Assembly (NCBI GenBank): GCA_025362915.1 | Contig: JANYEU010000447.1 | Location: forward strand, 1-14,898 | Direction: 5' to 3' | From: Chitinophagaceae bacterium | Lineage (GTDB): Bacteria > Bacteroidota > Bacteroidia > Chitinophagales > Chitinophagaceae | DNA length: 14,898 nt | Shown: positions 1-6,976 of the stretch, piece by piece | Position numbering within the stretch: position 1 is the stretch's first letter | Layout of the letters: the number at the start of each line of letters is the position of its first letter | Position numbers and translations under genes: made by a program | Notes under the pieces: model-generated | The model's database searches: none | Told to the model about the DNA's origin: nothing | The model's input: the letters and a program-made list of their open reading frames with translations, nothing else

Positions 1-1173
1 TTTCGTCTCGGCGTTTTCCAATGGGTTATGACTGATACCTTCAAAGCAGCGTACAAACAACATCATAATCGGCGACACGGCGGAGATAGGCACTCCATCA
101 TGACCGGCACCACTCACCAATTGAATAACCCGATGCCCACTCTTACTGATAGATTCTTGTAAGGTATTGGTTAATGCCTCATCGCAAAGGGTAGGTGTTG
201 TTTGTTGTACCAGATTCCAGTTTACCTGCACCTTTCGTTTCTCAGCCGCAGAATAACAGATAGCTTTTATGCTATCATAAGCAGAGCCTAATGCTTCTAC
301 ATCTGCACTGCGAAGGTCTAGACTACAGACAACCTTACCCGGAATAACATTACTGGCAGATTGAATAACTTCCAGTTTACCAGTGGTAGCCACAATCTTA
401 TCCTTGTGCTGCAAGGCATATCTCTCTGTCTCTACAATAAATTCTGCTGCCGTTGCCAATGCATCTTGACGCATATCCATCGGCACCGTTCCTGCATGAC
501 CCGCCACACCAGTAAAGGTAATTTCCGCCCTCCGCTGACCCGCAATCGCTGTTACCACCGCCACAGGAATATTCTTTTCGTACAGCACAGGACCTTGTTC
601 AATATGTATTTCGAAATAGCCCAACCAATCAATTATTTTGTCTTCGTCTAATAGATTGTAGTTGCCGCCCACTTCAGTTATCACTTCTTTTAAGGCGATA
701 CCTTTTGCATCTTTTCTTTCTAGTGTAGCCGTATCAAACGAACCGGCCACTACCTTACTGCCTAAATAAGTGGTATGAAAGCGAACGCCTTCCTCATCGC
801 TGAATGCAATTAATTCAATATGAAAAGGAAGTTTTGTTTTTGATTTAATAAGATTATCTATTAAATCCAACCCCATCAATACCCCCAAAGGACCATCAAA
901 TTTACCAGCATTCACAACCGTATCTATATGCGATCCTATTACAAATGTTTTTGCATTTGGGTTATCGCTCAATAGTTTTCCGCGTACATTACCTATATTA
1001 TCAATGCTTGTCTGCAATCCTGCTTCAAGCATCCAATCGAATACTATTTTGCTTCCTTCCAAAAATGGTTTAGTACCAAACGTGCGTGTAATGCAACCTT
1101 GTTCTTCGGTTATGGAAGCCAGTTCTTCTATTCTTTGTACAACCTTTTCTGCCCTTTTAAGGTAATTATCCAT
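1..1173 (-). CDS. allC: Allantoate amidohydrolase (M20 family), 3' end cut by window
   Basis: Reading in from position 1173 on the minus strand, the frame stays open for 391 codons to the window edge, so only about 20 C-terminal residues should be missing for a family of roughly 410. It is a metal-dependent M20-type amidohydrolase. The metal-site elements are visible: GSHIDTV with H82 and D84, KFDG with D93, FSDEEG with E127 and E128, EIHIEQGP with H190, and near the end SGAGHDG and GISHNP with H382. Allantoate amidohydrolases remove ammonia and CO2 from allantoate to give ureidoglycine/ureidoglycolate in the cytoplasm. Sequence alone cannot exclude the close relatives N-carbamoyl-amino-acid hydrolase and ureidoglycolate amidohydrolase. 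The allantoinase 60 bases upstream on the same strand makes the allantoate reaction most likely, and the two genes probably form one operon. The ATG at 1171-1173 is followed directly by a typical family N-terminus (MDNYLKRAEKV). Confidence 0.85.
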   Translation of the reverse strand, partial: MDNYLKRAEKVVQRIEELASITEEQGCITRTFGTKPFLEGSKIVFDWMLEAGLQTSIDNIGNVRGKLLSDNPNAKTFVIGSHIDTVVNAGKFDGPLGVLMGLDLIDNLIKSKTKLPFHIELIAFSDEEGVRFHTTYLGSKVVAGSFDTATLERKDAKGIALKEVITEVGGNYNLLDEDKIIDWLGYFEIHIEQGPVLYEKNIPVAVVTAIAGQRRAEITFTGVAGHAGTVPMDMRQDALATAAEFIVETERYALQHKDKIVATTGKLEVIQSASNVIPGKVVCSLDLRSADVEALGSAYDSIKAICYSAAEKRKVQVNWNLVQQTTPTLCDEALTNTLQESISKSGHRVIQLVSGAGHDGVPISAVSPIMMLFVRCFEGISHNPLENAETK

Positions 1174-1224
1174 ATTCTCTATATAAATCTAAAATCCTTT
1201 AGTTCTGCTTAATCAATCATGAAA

Positions 1225-1250
1225 TCATTCCAATCATTGAATCATAATTC
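1225..1250. repeat. AATCATT-type repeat over the allantoinase stop codon
   Basis: These 26 bases match 8307-8332, just before ureG, at 24 of 26 positions, and they resemble the arms of the inverted repeat between ureA and ureB. The copy covers the last codons and stop of the allantoinase gene, so the C-terminal residues (MIQ) are encoded inside the repeat. It also fills part of the short spacer to the next gene. The function is unknown. Confidence 0.6.
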
Positions 1251-2562
1251 TGCCCTTGTTCAACTGCGTAAATGTACCGTTATCATACACTTTCTCTCCA
1301 GATAAATAGGTTTGCTCAACAATACCATACAATGTTTCATTTAGATAGGGTGTTGTTTTGTGCTTGTGGTGAAGCATGTTTTCCGTTACCACAAAAGGAC
1401 TTTCAGTATCAACCACAATCAAATCTGCATCATAGCCAATGGCAATCTTCCCTTTAGTGGTTGATTTGCCAATCAGTTTTGCAGGGTTCTCACACAACCA
1501 CTTGGCTATATAATCAAAACTGAATCCTTTTTCTCTTGCCTTAGTCCACAACACAGGCAATGCCAATTGAAGTGAAGCAATACCGCCCCAAGCCTTCATG
1601 AAGTTACCGCTTTCTAATTCTTTTAGAGTGGGGGTAGAAGGGGAGTGGTCTGTCGCCACCAAATCAATAACCCCTTCTTTCAATGCCTGCCAAAGCTGGT
1701 CATTATTTTCTTTTTTCCTGATAGGCGGCGCACATTTAAACTGTGTTTGCCCATCTTTTATATCTTCTGCATTAAAATATAAGTAGTGTTGCGCTGATTC
1801 TACCGTAATAGGCAATCCCTTTTCTTTCGCTTTTATTAGTTGTTCAATAGAATTTGCAGACGATAAATGAACGATATGAATCCGACAATTAAACTCTTCA
1901 CATAATCGAATCATCATGGCAATGGCAACATCTTCCCACTCTTTCGGACGGGAGGAAAGATAGTTTTGATAAGAACGGTTATCGCCAGTAGCACGCAATT
2001 CATCATCAGTCAATTCACAATGAACTAGCAATGGTAAGTTATGCTTTGCAATGATGGGCATTGCCTTACGCAAATCTTCCTCAGTGGCATTGGGGAAATC
2101 GTCAATACCCGAATGGGTTAAAAAAGCCTTAAAACCAAGTATTCCTTTAGCTATCAATCCTTCAATTTCATTAGTATTTCCCGGAATTATTCCTCCCCAA
2201 AAGCCAACATTTGTGTGTAGTTTACCCTTTGTAGCAGCCAACTTTTCTTCAAAAGCAGCCACTGTTGTTGTAACGGGTGCAGAGTTTAGCGGCATATCAA
2301 CCAATGTAGTCAATCCCCCTGCAATGGCAGCTTTTGTTGCCGTATCAAATCCTTCCCAATCTGTTCTACCGGGTTCGTTGATGTGAATGTGTGGGTCTAT
2401 CACACCCGGCATCAAAACCTTATTACCCATCTTTATTAATTCATATCCATGATTGGGTGGAAGACTGGTTACAATATCCTTGATAATGCCATCTTCTACC
2501 AAGACAAATGCTTCTGTTGTACCCTGTGGCAAGATTACCCGTTTACTATGTATCGCTATCAA
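1234..2562 (-). CDS. allB: Allantoinase (cyclic amidohydrolase)
   Basis: This 442-residue protein belongs to the amidohydrolase superfamily of TIM barrels with a two-metal site and is close to the usual length of about 450. It hydrolyses the ring of allantoin to allantoate. Metal ligands are visible in order: DPHIH with H58 and H60, the presumed carboxylated lysine K145 in GFKAFLTHSG, H181 in LLVHCE, H232 in HIVHLSS, and D305 in ATDHSPS. The substrate-loop motif NEPGRTDWEGF after the first histidines is typical of allantoinase rather than dihydroorotase. The only workable start is TTG at 2560-2562. An in-frame stop lies a few codons upstream and the next in-frame ATG would remove about 44 residues of the N-terminal strand region. 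The allantoate amidohydrolase gene follows 60 bases downstream on the same strand, which gives two consecutive steps of ureide breakdown. It is divergent from the urease genes. Confidence 0.92.
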   Translation of the reverse strand: MIAIHSKRVILPQGTTEAFVLVEDGIIKDIVTSLPPNHGYELIKMGNKVLMPGVIDPHIHINEPGRTDWEGFDTATKAAIAGGLTTLVDMPLNSAPVTTTVAAFEEKLAATKGKLHTNVGFWGGIIPGNTNEIEGLIAKGILGFKAFLTHSGIDDFPNATEEDLRKAMPIIAKHNLPLLVHCELTDDELRATGDNRSYQNYLSSRPKEWEDVAIAMMIRLCEEFNCRIHIVHLSSANSIEQLIKAKEKGLPITVESAQHYLYFNAEDIKDGQTQFKCAPPIRKKENNDQLWQALKEGVIDLVATDHSPSTPTLKELESGNFMKAWGGIASLQLALPVLWTKAREKGFSFDYIAKWLCENPAKLIGKSTTKGKIAIGYDADLIVVDTESPFVVTENMLHHKHKTTPYLNETLYGIVEQTYLSGEKVYDNGTFTQLNKGRIMIQ

Positions 2563-2658
2563 AAGAGAATATTTTTATTATTATTGCTACAAATATTGTA
2601 AAATAAAAAGAATTAACTGGTATATTTTTTAAATTATTCAATTCTTTATTGAGCTTAG

Positions 2659-2691
2659 TGAATGTGAAATAGTTTTTTTCCCTACATTCAC
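2659..2691. repeat. 8-bp perfect dyad, possible operator or hairpin
   Basis: GTGAATGT at 2659-2666 is the exact reverse complement of ACATTCAC at 2684-2691, with 17 bases between, including a run of seven T. It lies about 100 bases upstream of the allantoinase start in the divergent spacer. It could be a regulator site or a weak hairpin, and nothing else supports a specific role. Confidence 0.3.
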
Positions 2692-2727
2692 TTTCTATAT
2701 GCTGAGATTTATTGCAGCGGATGTTTA

Positions 2728-2855
2728 ACCACAAGGAACAGAAAGGTTTTACACAAAGAACACAAGGATTATGTGTTATTGTTCCTATGTAAGGATTTTA
2801 AATTGTATTTAGATTCCTTGTGTCCCTTGTGTTTTTTCTTTGTTTTCTTTGTGAT
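2728..2855. repeat. Long imperfect inverted repeat before ureA
   Basis: The arm at 2728-2768 pairs with the arm at 2815-2855. By eye 30 of 41 positions are complementary, and the inner 9 bases (ACACAAGGA / TCCTTGTGT) are perfect. The arms consist of CACAAAG/CACAAGG words, a type of intergenic palindrome I recognise from Bacteroidota genomes. It ends 33 bases before the ureA start, so a transcript through it would carry a large hairpin in the ureA leader. Confidence 0.7.
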
Positions 2856-2888
2856 AAATCTTAAAACTAATTTATAATACAATTAACT

Positions 2889-3191
2889 ATGCATTTAACA
2901 CCGAGAGAAACGGAAAAATTATTGATATTCCTTGCAGGAGAATTGGCCGAAAAGCGAAAGGCAAGGGGATTGAAACTGAATTATCCTGAGTCGATAGCCC
3001 TTATCAGCAGTCGTTTGCAGGAAGCCGCACGCGATGGCAAATCTGTTGCGCAATTGATGCAATATGGCACAATCATCCTCACCAGAAACGATGTGATGGA
3101 AGGCATTGCAGAAATGATTCACGAAATACAGATAGAAGCAACCTTTCCCGATGGTACTAAGTTGGTAACCGTACACGATCCCATAAGGTAA
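2889..3191 (+). CDS. ureA: Urease subunit gamma
   Basis: This 100-residue protein is exactly the standard length of the gamma subunit, the small structural chain of the cytoplasmic (UreABC)3 urease that hydrolyses urea to ammonia and carbamate. The whole chain reads as UreA. It starts MHLTPRETEKLLIF, continues with the family core LNYPESIALIS, and ends in the typical EIQIEATFPDGTKLVTVHDPI stretch. It is the first gene of the plus-strand urease cluster. The spacer to ureB is 112 bases and is filled by an inverted repeat. No clear Shine-Dalgarno sequence precedes the ATG, as is common in this phylum. Confidence 0.97.
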   Translation: MHLTPRETEKLLIFLAGELAEKRKARGLKLNYPESIALISSRLQEAARDGKSVAQLMQYGTIILTRNDVMEGIAEMIHEIQIEATFPDGTKLVTVHDPIR

Positions 3192-3192
3192 A

Positions 3193-3286
3193 TAATGATT
3201 AAATGATTTGAATCAAAACAATGATTAATAACCATATTTGTTTTCATTTTTCAAATCATTATTTTCATTCAAATCATTTAATCACA
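3193..3286. repeat. Near-perfect inverted repeat between ureA and ureB
   Basis: TGATTAAATGATTTGAAT at 3196-3213 is the exact reverse complement of ATTCAAATCATTTAATCA at 3267-3284. Pairing continues inward, so 29 of the first 31 positions match, which leaves a loop of about 20-25 bases. One arm recurs exactly at 8309-8326 before ureG, and a 24/26 version lies at 1225-1250. In the transcript it would form a strong AT-rich hairpin between the gamma and beta cistrons. Confidence 0.8.
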
Positions 3287-3303
3287 ATTAAAAATAACAA
3301 ACA

Positions 3304-3660
3304 ATGGTTCCTGGAGAATATATTTTGGCAAAAGGCGATATAAAATGCAATGTTGGTAGAAAAACGGTTGCAATGGCAGTGGTTAATACCGGTGATCGCC
3401 CTGTGCAGATTGGGTCTCACTTTCATTTCTTTGAAGTGAACAGACAGGTAAAGTTTGAAAGGGAAAAGGCTTATGGTATGCGATTGAATATTGCTGCGGG
3501 AACCGCCGTTCGCTTTGAACCCGGCGAAGAAAAAGAAGTGGAGTTGGTGGAGTTTGGCGGCAATAAAAAGATTGTAGGCTTCAATAACTTAGTGGGTGGA
3601 AGTATTGACGATGAAGCTATTAAGGCAAAGGCCATCGAAGCCATTTTAAATTTTAAATAA
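3304..3660 (+). CDS. ureB: Urease subunit beta
   Basis: This 118-residue protein lies within the usual 100-125 range of the separate bacterial beta subunit. It starts MVPGEYILAKGDI and contains the diagnostic stretch VVNTGDRPVQIGSHFHFFEVN at about residues 26-46. That is followed by YGMRLNIAAGTAVRFEPGEEKEVELVEFGG, the beta-barrel core that packs on UreC. It has no catalytic residues and serves as a structural chain of the urease core. It stands alone here and is not fused to UreA. The spacers on either side each carry a different long palindrome. Confidence 0.97.
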   Translation: MVPGEYILAKGDIKCNVGRKTVAMAVVNTGDRPVQIGSHFHFFEVNRQVKFEREKAYGMRLNIAAGTAVRFEPGEEKEVELVEFGGNKKIVGFNNLVGGSIDDEAIKAKAIEAILNFK

Positions 3661-3662
3661 CT

Positions 3663-3723
3663 GCCACGAATCACACGAATTTACACTAATAAAATATTGG
3701 TGAAAATTTGTGCTATTAGTGGC
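3663..3723. repeat. Imperfect inverted repeat between ureB and ureC
   Basis: The arm at 3663-3690 (GCCACGAATCACACG...) pairs with 3696-3723 at 22 of 28 positions, with a 5-base loop. The CACGAAT/CACTAAT wording is unlike the palindromes before ureA and between ureA and ureB. It fills nearly the whole 78-base spacer and ends 15 bases before the ureC start, so it may lie close to the ureC initiation region in the mRNA. Confidence 0.7.
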
Positions 3724-3738
3724 TAAATAAACAGCAAC

Positions 3739-5454
3739 ATGAACATCAATCGGATAAAATACGCGAACATGTACGGCCCTACAACGGGCGATAAGGTTCG
3801 TTTGGGCGATACGGAATTATTTATAGAAATAGAAAAAGACTATACTGTTTATGGCGATGAAGCCAAGTTTGGCGGCGGCAAAACCATTCGCGATGGTATG
3901 GCGCAATCGGCAACGGCTACCCGTAAGGAAGGCGTGTTGGATTTTGTGATTACCAGCGTAATGATTATCGATCATTGGGGAATTGTAAAGGCGGATATTG
4001 GTATTAAGGACGGAAAAATTGTAGGCATTGGCAAGGCTGGCAATCCAGATACGATGGAAGGCATTACGCCAAATATGGTCATCGGTGCATCCACAGAAGT
4101 GCATGGTGGCGCGGGTTTGATAGCTACGGCTGGCGGCATTGATACACATATCCATTTCATTTGTCCCCAACAAATTGAACATGCTTTGTTCAGTGGCATC
4201 ACTACTATGATTGGTGGCGGAACAGGCCCTGCCGATGGCACCAATGCAACCACCGTTACGCCTGGCGCATGGAATATCCAGAAGATGTTGGAGGCGGCAG
4301 AGGCTTTTCCTATGAACCTTGGTTTCTTTGGCAAGGGCAATTGTGCCAGTCTGGATCCATTGGAAGAACAGATAGAAGCAGGGGCTTTGGGATTGAAAAT
4401 ACATGAAGATTGGGGTAGTACAACCGCCGTTATTGATGCGTCGTTAAAGATGGCGGACAAGCACGATATACAGATTGCCATACACACCGATACCCTAAAT
4501 GAGGGCGGCTTTTTAGAGGATACCATCAACGCCATCAATGGTCGCGTTATCCATACTTTCCATACGGAAGGTGCCGGTGGTGGTCATGCGCCAGACATTA
4601 TCAAGGCGGCAATGTATCCAAATGTGTTGCCTTCGTCCACCAATCCCACGCGTCCTTACACGGTAAATACCATTGATGAACACTTGGATATGTTGATGGT
4701 TTGTCACCATTTGGATAAGTCTGTTCCCGAAGATGTGTCTTTTGCCGATTCCCGCATCCGTCCAGAAACCATAGCCGCAGAAGACATCTTGCACGATATG
4801 GGCGTATTCAGCATGATGAGTAGCGATTCCCAAGCAATGGGACGTGTGAGTGAGGTTATTACCCGCACCTGGCAAACGGCGCACAAGATGAAGGTGCAAA
4901 GAGGAGGACTAGAACAGGATGCACAGAATGAAAACGATAATTTCCGAGTGAAAAGATTTATTTCCAAATACACCATCAACCCAGCCATTACGCACGGCAT
5001 TTCAGAATATGTAGGCTCGTTGGAAAGTGGCAAGATGGCCGACCTTGTGTTATGGAAACCCTCCATGTTTGGTGTAAAACCCGAGATTATCATTAAGGGC
5101 GGGATGATTATAGCCGCACGTATGGGTGATCCCAATGCGTCCATTCCTACGCCGCAGCCTGTTATGTATCGCAATATGTTCGGGGCTTTTGGTAAGGCAT
5201 TGCATAAAACCTGTGCCACATTCGTTTCAAAACTTTCTTTGGAAAAGAATATTGTGCAGCAATATGGTTTGCAGAAAATTGTATTGCCCGTAAAGAACTG
5301 TCGCAATATCTCTAAAAAAGACTTGATACACAATGATGCAACTCCGCAGATAGATGTTAACCCCGAAAACTATGAAGTAAAGGTGGATGGCGTAGTTATT
5401 ACTTGCGAACCATTGGCAGTATTACCACTGGCGCAACGGTATTTCTTGTTTTAG
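3739..5454 (+). CDS. ureC: Urease subunit alpha (catalytic)
   Basis: This 571-residue protein is the normal full length for the catalytic chain, which carries the dinuclear nickel site. All known active-site residues are present, offset by +3 from the classical Klebsiella numbering: H137 and H139 in DTHIHF, the carboxylated lysine K220 and H222 in GLKIHEDWG, H249 in AIHTDT, H275 in HTFHTEGAGGGHAPD, the mobile-flap pair C322 and H323 in MVCHH, R339 in DSRIRPETIAAED, and D363 in MMSSDSQAMGR. Nothing looks degraded, so the enzyme should be active if nickel is loaded by the accessory proteins further downstream. The structural genes are separated from ureE by about 1.6 kb of unrelated DNA, which is unusual for a compact urease operon. 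Confidence 0.98.
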   Translation: MNINRIKYANMYGPTTGDKVRLGDTELFIEIEKDYTVYGDEAKFGGGKTIRDGMAQSATATRKEGVLDFVITSVMIIDHWGIVKADIGIKDGKIVGIGKAGNPDTMEGITPNMVIGASTEVHGGAGLIATAGGIDTHIHFICPQQIEHALFSGITTMIGGGTGPADGTNATTVTPGAWNIQKMLEAAEAFPMNLGFFGKGNCASLDPLEEQIEAGALGLKIHEDWGSTTAVIDASLKMADKHDIQIAIHTDTLNEGGFLEDTINAINGRVIHTFHTEGAGGGHAPDIIKAAMYPNVLPSSTNPTRPYTVNTIDEHLDMLMVCHHLDKSVPEDVSFADSRIRPETIAAEDILHDMGVFSMMSSDSQAMGRVSEVITRTWQTAHKMKVQRGGLEQDAQNENDNFRVKRFISKYTINPAITHGISEYVGSLESGKMADLVLWKPSMFGVKPEIIIKGGMIIAARMGDPNASIPTPQPVMYRNMFGAFGKALHKTCATFVSKLSLEKNIVQQYGLQKIVLPVKNCRNISKKDLIHNDATPQIDVNPENYEVKVDGVVITCEPLAVLPLAQRYFLF

Positions 5455-5514
5455 ATTGAGATAGGATAGTTTCTCCATTAATCTTTTGAAAATATCAATC
5501 ATAAATTAATTCAA

Positions 5515-5801
5515 TTCATGCATATTTTGCCGCAACCTAGATGGGTTTACGTTCATTCATGCATAACGCACAGAAACTATCATGAATTAAGGCTATTTCA
5601 TGTATAATGCACAGAAACTATCATGGATTAACGTTCATTCATGTAAAGCGCACAGAAACTATCATGATTGACTGCCATTTTATACAAAATGCACAGCAGT
5701 TAACATGGATGACTGCCATTTCATGTAAAGCGCACAGAAACTAACATGAAAGAGCGTTAATCCATACAAGCCGCAGTAGATTGTACATGAAATGAAAGTA
5801 T
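5515..5801. repeat. Seven 41-bp degenerate tandem repeats
   Basis: Units start at 5515, 5556, 5597, 5638, 5679, 5720 and 5761, so the period is exactly 41 in every case. The middle units are the most alike. They share TTCATG at the start, GCACAGAAACTATCATG in the centre and a tail such as GATTAACGTTCA or GATTGACTGCCAT. The first and last units are degraded. Most units have a CATG near each end of the core, about 22 bases apart, and in the sixth unit TTCATGT and ACATGAA form a perfect dyad. The period is not a multiple of three and stops occur, so the array is not coding. The tails resemble one another, unlike CRISPR spacers. Confidence 0.85.
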
Positions 5802-5954
5802 TTAGTATTAGTACAATCCACATAAGTAACAATTAATACTATTTGCTGGCAATATGCCTGAGTTATTGGTGATTTGCTATTGAATGGTAATGATATTTAT
5901 GGGCGATAAAGTGATTTGTTTGATTGAATAGAAAGTTCGCTGTACTATTCTCTC

Positions 5955-5978
5955 TTGTTTATTTTTCTTAATAAACAA
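5955..5978. other. Perfect AT-rich hairpin
   Basis: TTGTTTATT (5955-5963) and AATAAACAA (5970-5978) are perfectly complementary around a 6-base loop. There is no GC-rich stem or T-run, so a terminator role is weakly supported. Confidence 0.4.
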
Positions 5979-6033
5979 TTATAAAAGTAGAAGCCCTGTA
6001 TTTGGATAAGGTAATAAGTACTTAAATTTTCTA

Positions 6034-6068
6034 ATCATCGTTGTTGGTCAAGAAGAAACAACGGTGAT
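6034..6068. promoter_or_regulatory. Leader hairpin before the small lipoprotein gene
   Basis: ATCATCGTTGTT (6034-6045) pairs with AACAACGGTGAT (6057-6068) at 11 of 12 positions around an 11-base loop. It ends 20 bases before the ATG of the next gene. No T-run follows on the plus strand, so it is more likely a leader structure or mRNA-stability element than a terminator. This reading is inferred from position only. Confidence 0.45.
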
Positions 6069-6088
6069 GGGAGACTAACACAAAAAAT

Positions 6089-6385
6089 ATGAAACAATAT
6101 TTTGCTTTCGCCTTCACAATCTTGTTAGTACTTTGCTCTTGCAAAAAGACAGACACACATTCCCCGTCTAGCAACGAGAGCATAAAAATAGGGATGTCTG
6201 AAATCTTAGATAGCAAGTCAAGAACATTAGTACTTAAGTGCTATACAGATAAAATATGTCCTTGCACTGGTTACCATATTGAATCAAATTATGTGTTGAC
6301 AATGCATAAGCAATACCTTTATTTAAACCTAATGGAATTAACTTGTTTATATATCTTTGTAGAGAAACGTAGAAATTATGTATAG
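6089..6385 (+). CDS. Small lipoprotein, probably a 3'-truncated remnant
   Basis: The frame encodes 98 residues. The N-terminus is a clear lipoprotein signal, with MKQ followed by a hydrophobic segment (about residues 4-16) and cysteines at 16 and 18 (LVLCSCKK), so the mature protein would be anchored in the cell envelope. Residues about 32-80 are soluble and contain a CPC motif (ICPCTGYHIESNYVL). I do not recognise the family. The last 20 or so residues (from about YLYLNLMEL) look unlike a folded domain, and the DNA encoding them holds the apparent promoter and start of the following toxin-antitoxin pair. The original C-terminus was therefore probably lost at a junction near 6330. The 5' half and leader look intact. 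Whether the fragment is expressed cannot be told. Confidence 0.55.
   Translation: MKQYFAFAFTILLVLCSCKKTDTHSPSSNESIKIGMSEILDSKSRTLVLKCYTDKICPCTGYHIESNYVLTMHKQYLYLNLMELTCLYIFVEKRRNYV
6352..6359 (+). promoter_or_regulatory. Candidate -7 element for the antitoxin gene
   Basis: TATCTTTG fits the Bacteroidota -7 consensus TAnnTTTG and lies 18 bases before the antitoxin ATG, which would give a very short leader. I do not find a good TTTG -33 box at the expected distance, so the call is tentative. The site is inside the tail of the upstream lipoprotein frame. Confidence 0.4.
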
Positions 6386-6578
6386 AGAAATTATTTTTCC
6401 GAGTGAACAGCAGCCTGTTTACAAGTTCCCAAAGGAAACGTATGGTAAGAAGGTGGAAATTATTGTAGAAGATGATTTTATTGGAAATGATAAACCTATA
6501 AAGGAGCTTTTAAAAGATTTTACATTTAACTCTGGCGGCTACAAATTTAATAGGGACGAGGCGAATGATTATGAATAA
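6378..6578 (+). CDS. Antitoxin of a VapBC-type (PIN) toxin-antitoxin pair
   Basis: This 66-residue protein has the layout of small Bacteroidota antitoxins paired with PIN toxins. A short beta-rich N-terminal part (about 1-32, YKFPKETYGKKVEIIV) likely folds as the DNA-binding or dimerising domain. The charged C-terminal tail ends in FNRDEANDYE, the kind of segment that blocks the toxin active site. The family role is to neutralise the VapC-like RNase and repress the pair's own promoter. Its stop codon overlaps the toxin ATG (6571), so the two are translationally coupled. The gene begins inside the 3' end of the lipoprotein frame, and a candidate -7 element sits just upstream. Assignment rests on the partner and tail motif, since the N-terminal half is not diagnostic by itself. 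Confidence 0.75.
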   Translation: MYREIIFPSEQQPVYKFPKETYGKKVEIIVEDDFIGNDKPIKELLKDFTFNSGGYKFNRDEANDYE

Positions 6579-6976
6579 CAAGATAGCAATAGATACCAAT
6601 ATACTAATTTATGCCCTCGATGTCATATTCCCTATAAAAAAGCAATTATCTGAAACCCTTATTGACAGTCTGCCTACAATAAGTTCCCAAAAATATAAGC
6701 GAATTTGCAAACGTATGTCTGCGTAAATTTAAGTTTGATAAGGCGGTAACACTACATATTATAAACAGGATACTAAAAAAGTGTGTACTACAAAACTGTA
6801 CTAATTCCACTTATATACTAGCCGAAAAGCTGATGAAACAATACCAGTTTCAACTGTTTGATGCAATCATAGTGGCATCAGCATTAGAGTCTGGTTGCAA
6901 TACATTATACACAGAAGATTTACAGCATGGACAATTGATAGAGGGGCAACTTAGAATAAGTAATCCCTTTTTATAG
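6571..6976 (+). pseudogene. VapC-like PIN-domain toxin gene, frameshifted
   Basis: From ATG at 6571 the frame gives MNNKIAIDTNILIYALD, the N-terminal strand and first acidic residue (D8) of a PIN-domain ribonuclease, but it stops after 51 codons at 6724. Reading on with one base removed from the run of five A at 6689-6693 restores a full 134-residue PIN protein ending at 6976. It carries SSQNISEFANV with E44, YQFQLFDAIIVASALE with D97, and NTLYTEDLQHG with D116, and ends NPFL, all typical of this toxin type. As written the toxin would be inactive, because only the first acidic residue lies before the stop. The cause could be a real inactivating insertion, a homopolymer sequencing error or slippage during expression. 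It follows its antitoxin with an overlap and lies 62 bases before ureE, inside the urease gene cluster. Confidence 0.85.

Larger units (their letters stand above)
2563..2888. other. Divergent intergenic region between allantoinase and ureA
   Basis: This 326-base AT-rich region carries no convincing gene and must hold the promoters for both the ureide operon (minus) and the urease operon (plus). I do not see a clean Bacteroidota promoter in either direction. It contains a small dyad, GTGAATGT at 2659-2666 with ACATTCAC at 2684-2691, and the long imperfect inverted repeat at 2728-2855. A 62-codon minus-strand frame running through it has low-complexity sequence and ends inside the allantoinase start region, so I do not count it as a gene. 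Confidence 0.6.
5455..6088. other. Gene-free spacer after ureC with repeats and hairpins
   Basis: No coding frame is supported in this 634-base stretch. Its first half holds a tandem array of seven 41-bp units (5515-5801). Its second half is AT-rich and holds a perfect AT hairpin (5955-5978) and a stronger hairpin (6034-6068) just before the next small gene. Also visible is a dyad GATTGTAC (5779-5786) with GTACAATC (5811-5818) at the end of the array. I see no classical terminator with a T-run directly behind ureC. Confidence 0.6.

Noticed and set aside
2546..2734. 62-codon minus-strand frame upstream of allantoinase
   Set aside because: It crosses an inverted-repeat spacer, has low-complexity composition, and ends out of frame inside the allantoinase start.
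3817..5333. Long minus-strand frames opposite ureC
   Set aside because: They are shadows of the strongly conserved ureC coding sequence and show no domain-like content.
5515..5801. CRISPR array
   Set aside because: The units have one continuous 41-base period with related tails in place of constant repeats and unique spacers, and no cas genes are present.
5955..5978. Terminator for ureABC
   Set aside because: The stem is purely AT-rich, lies 500 bases after ureC and lacks a T-run.
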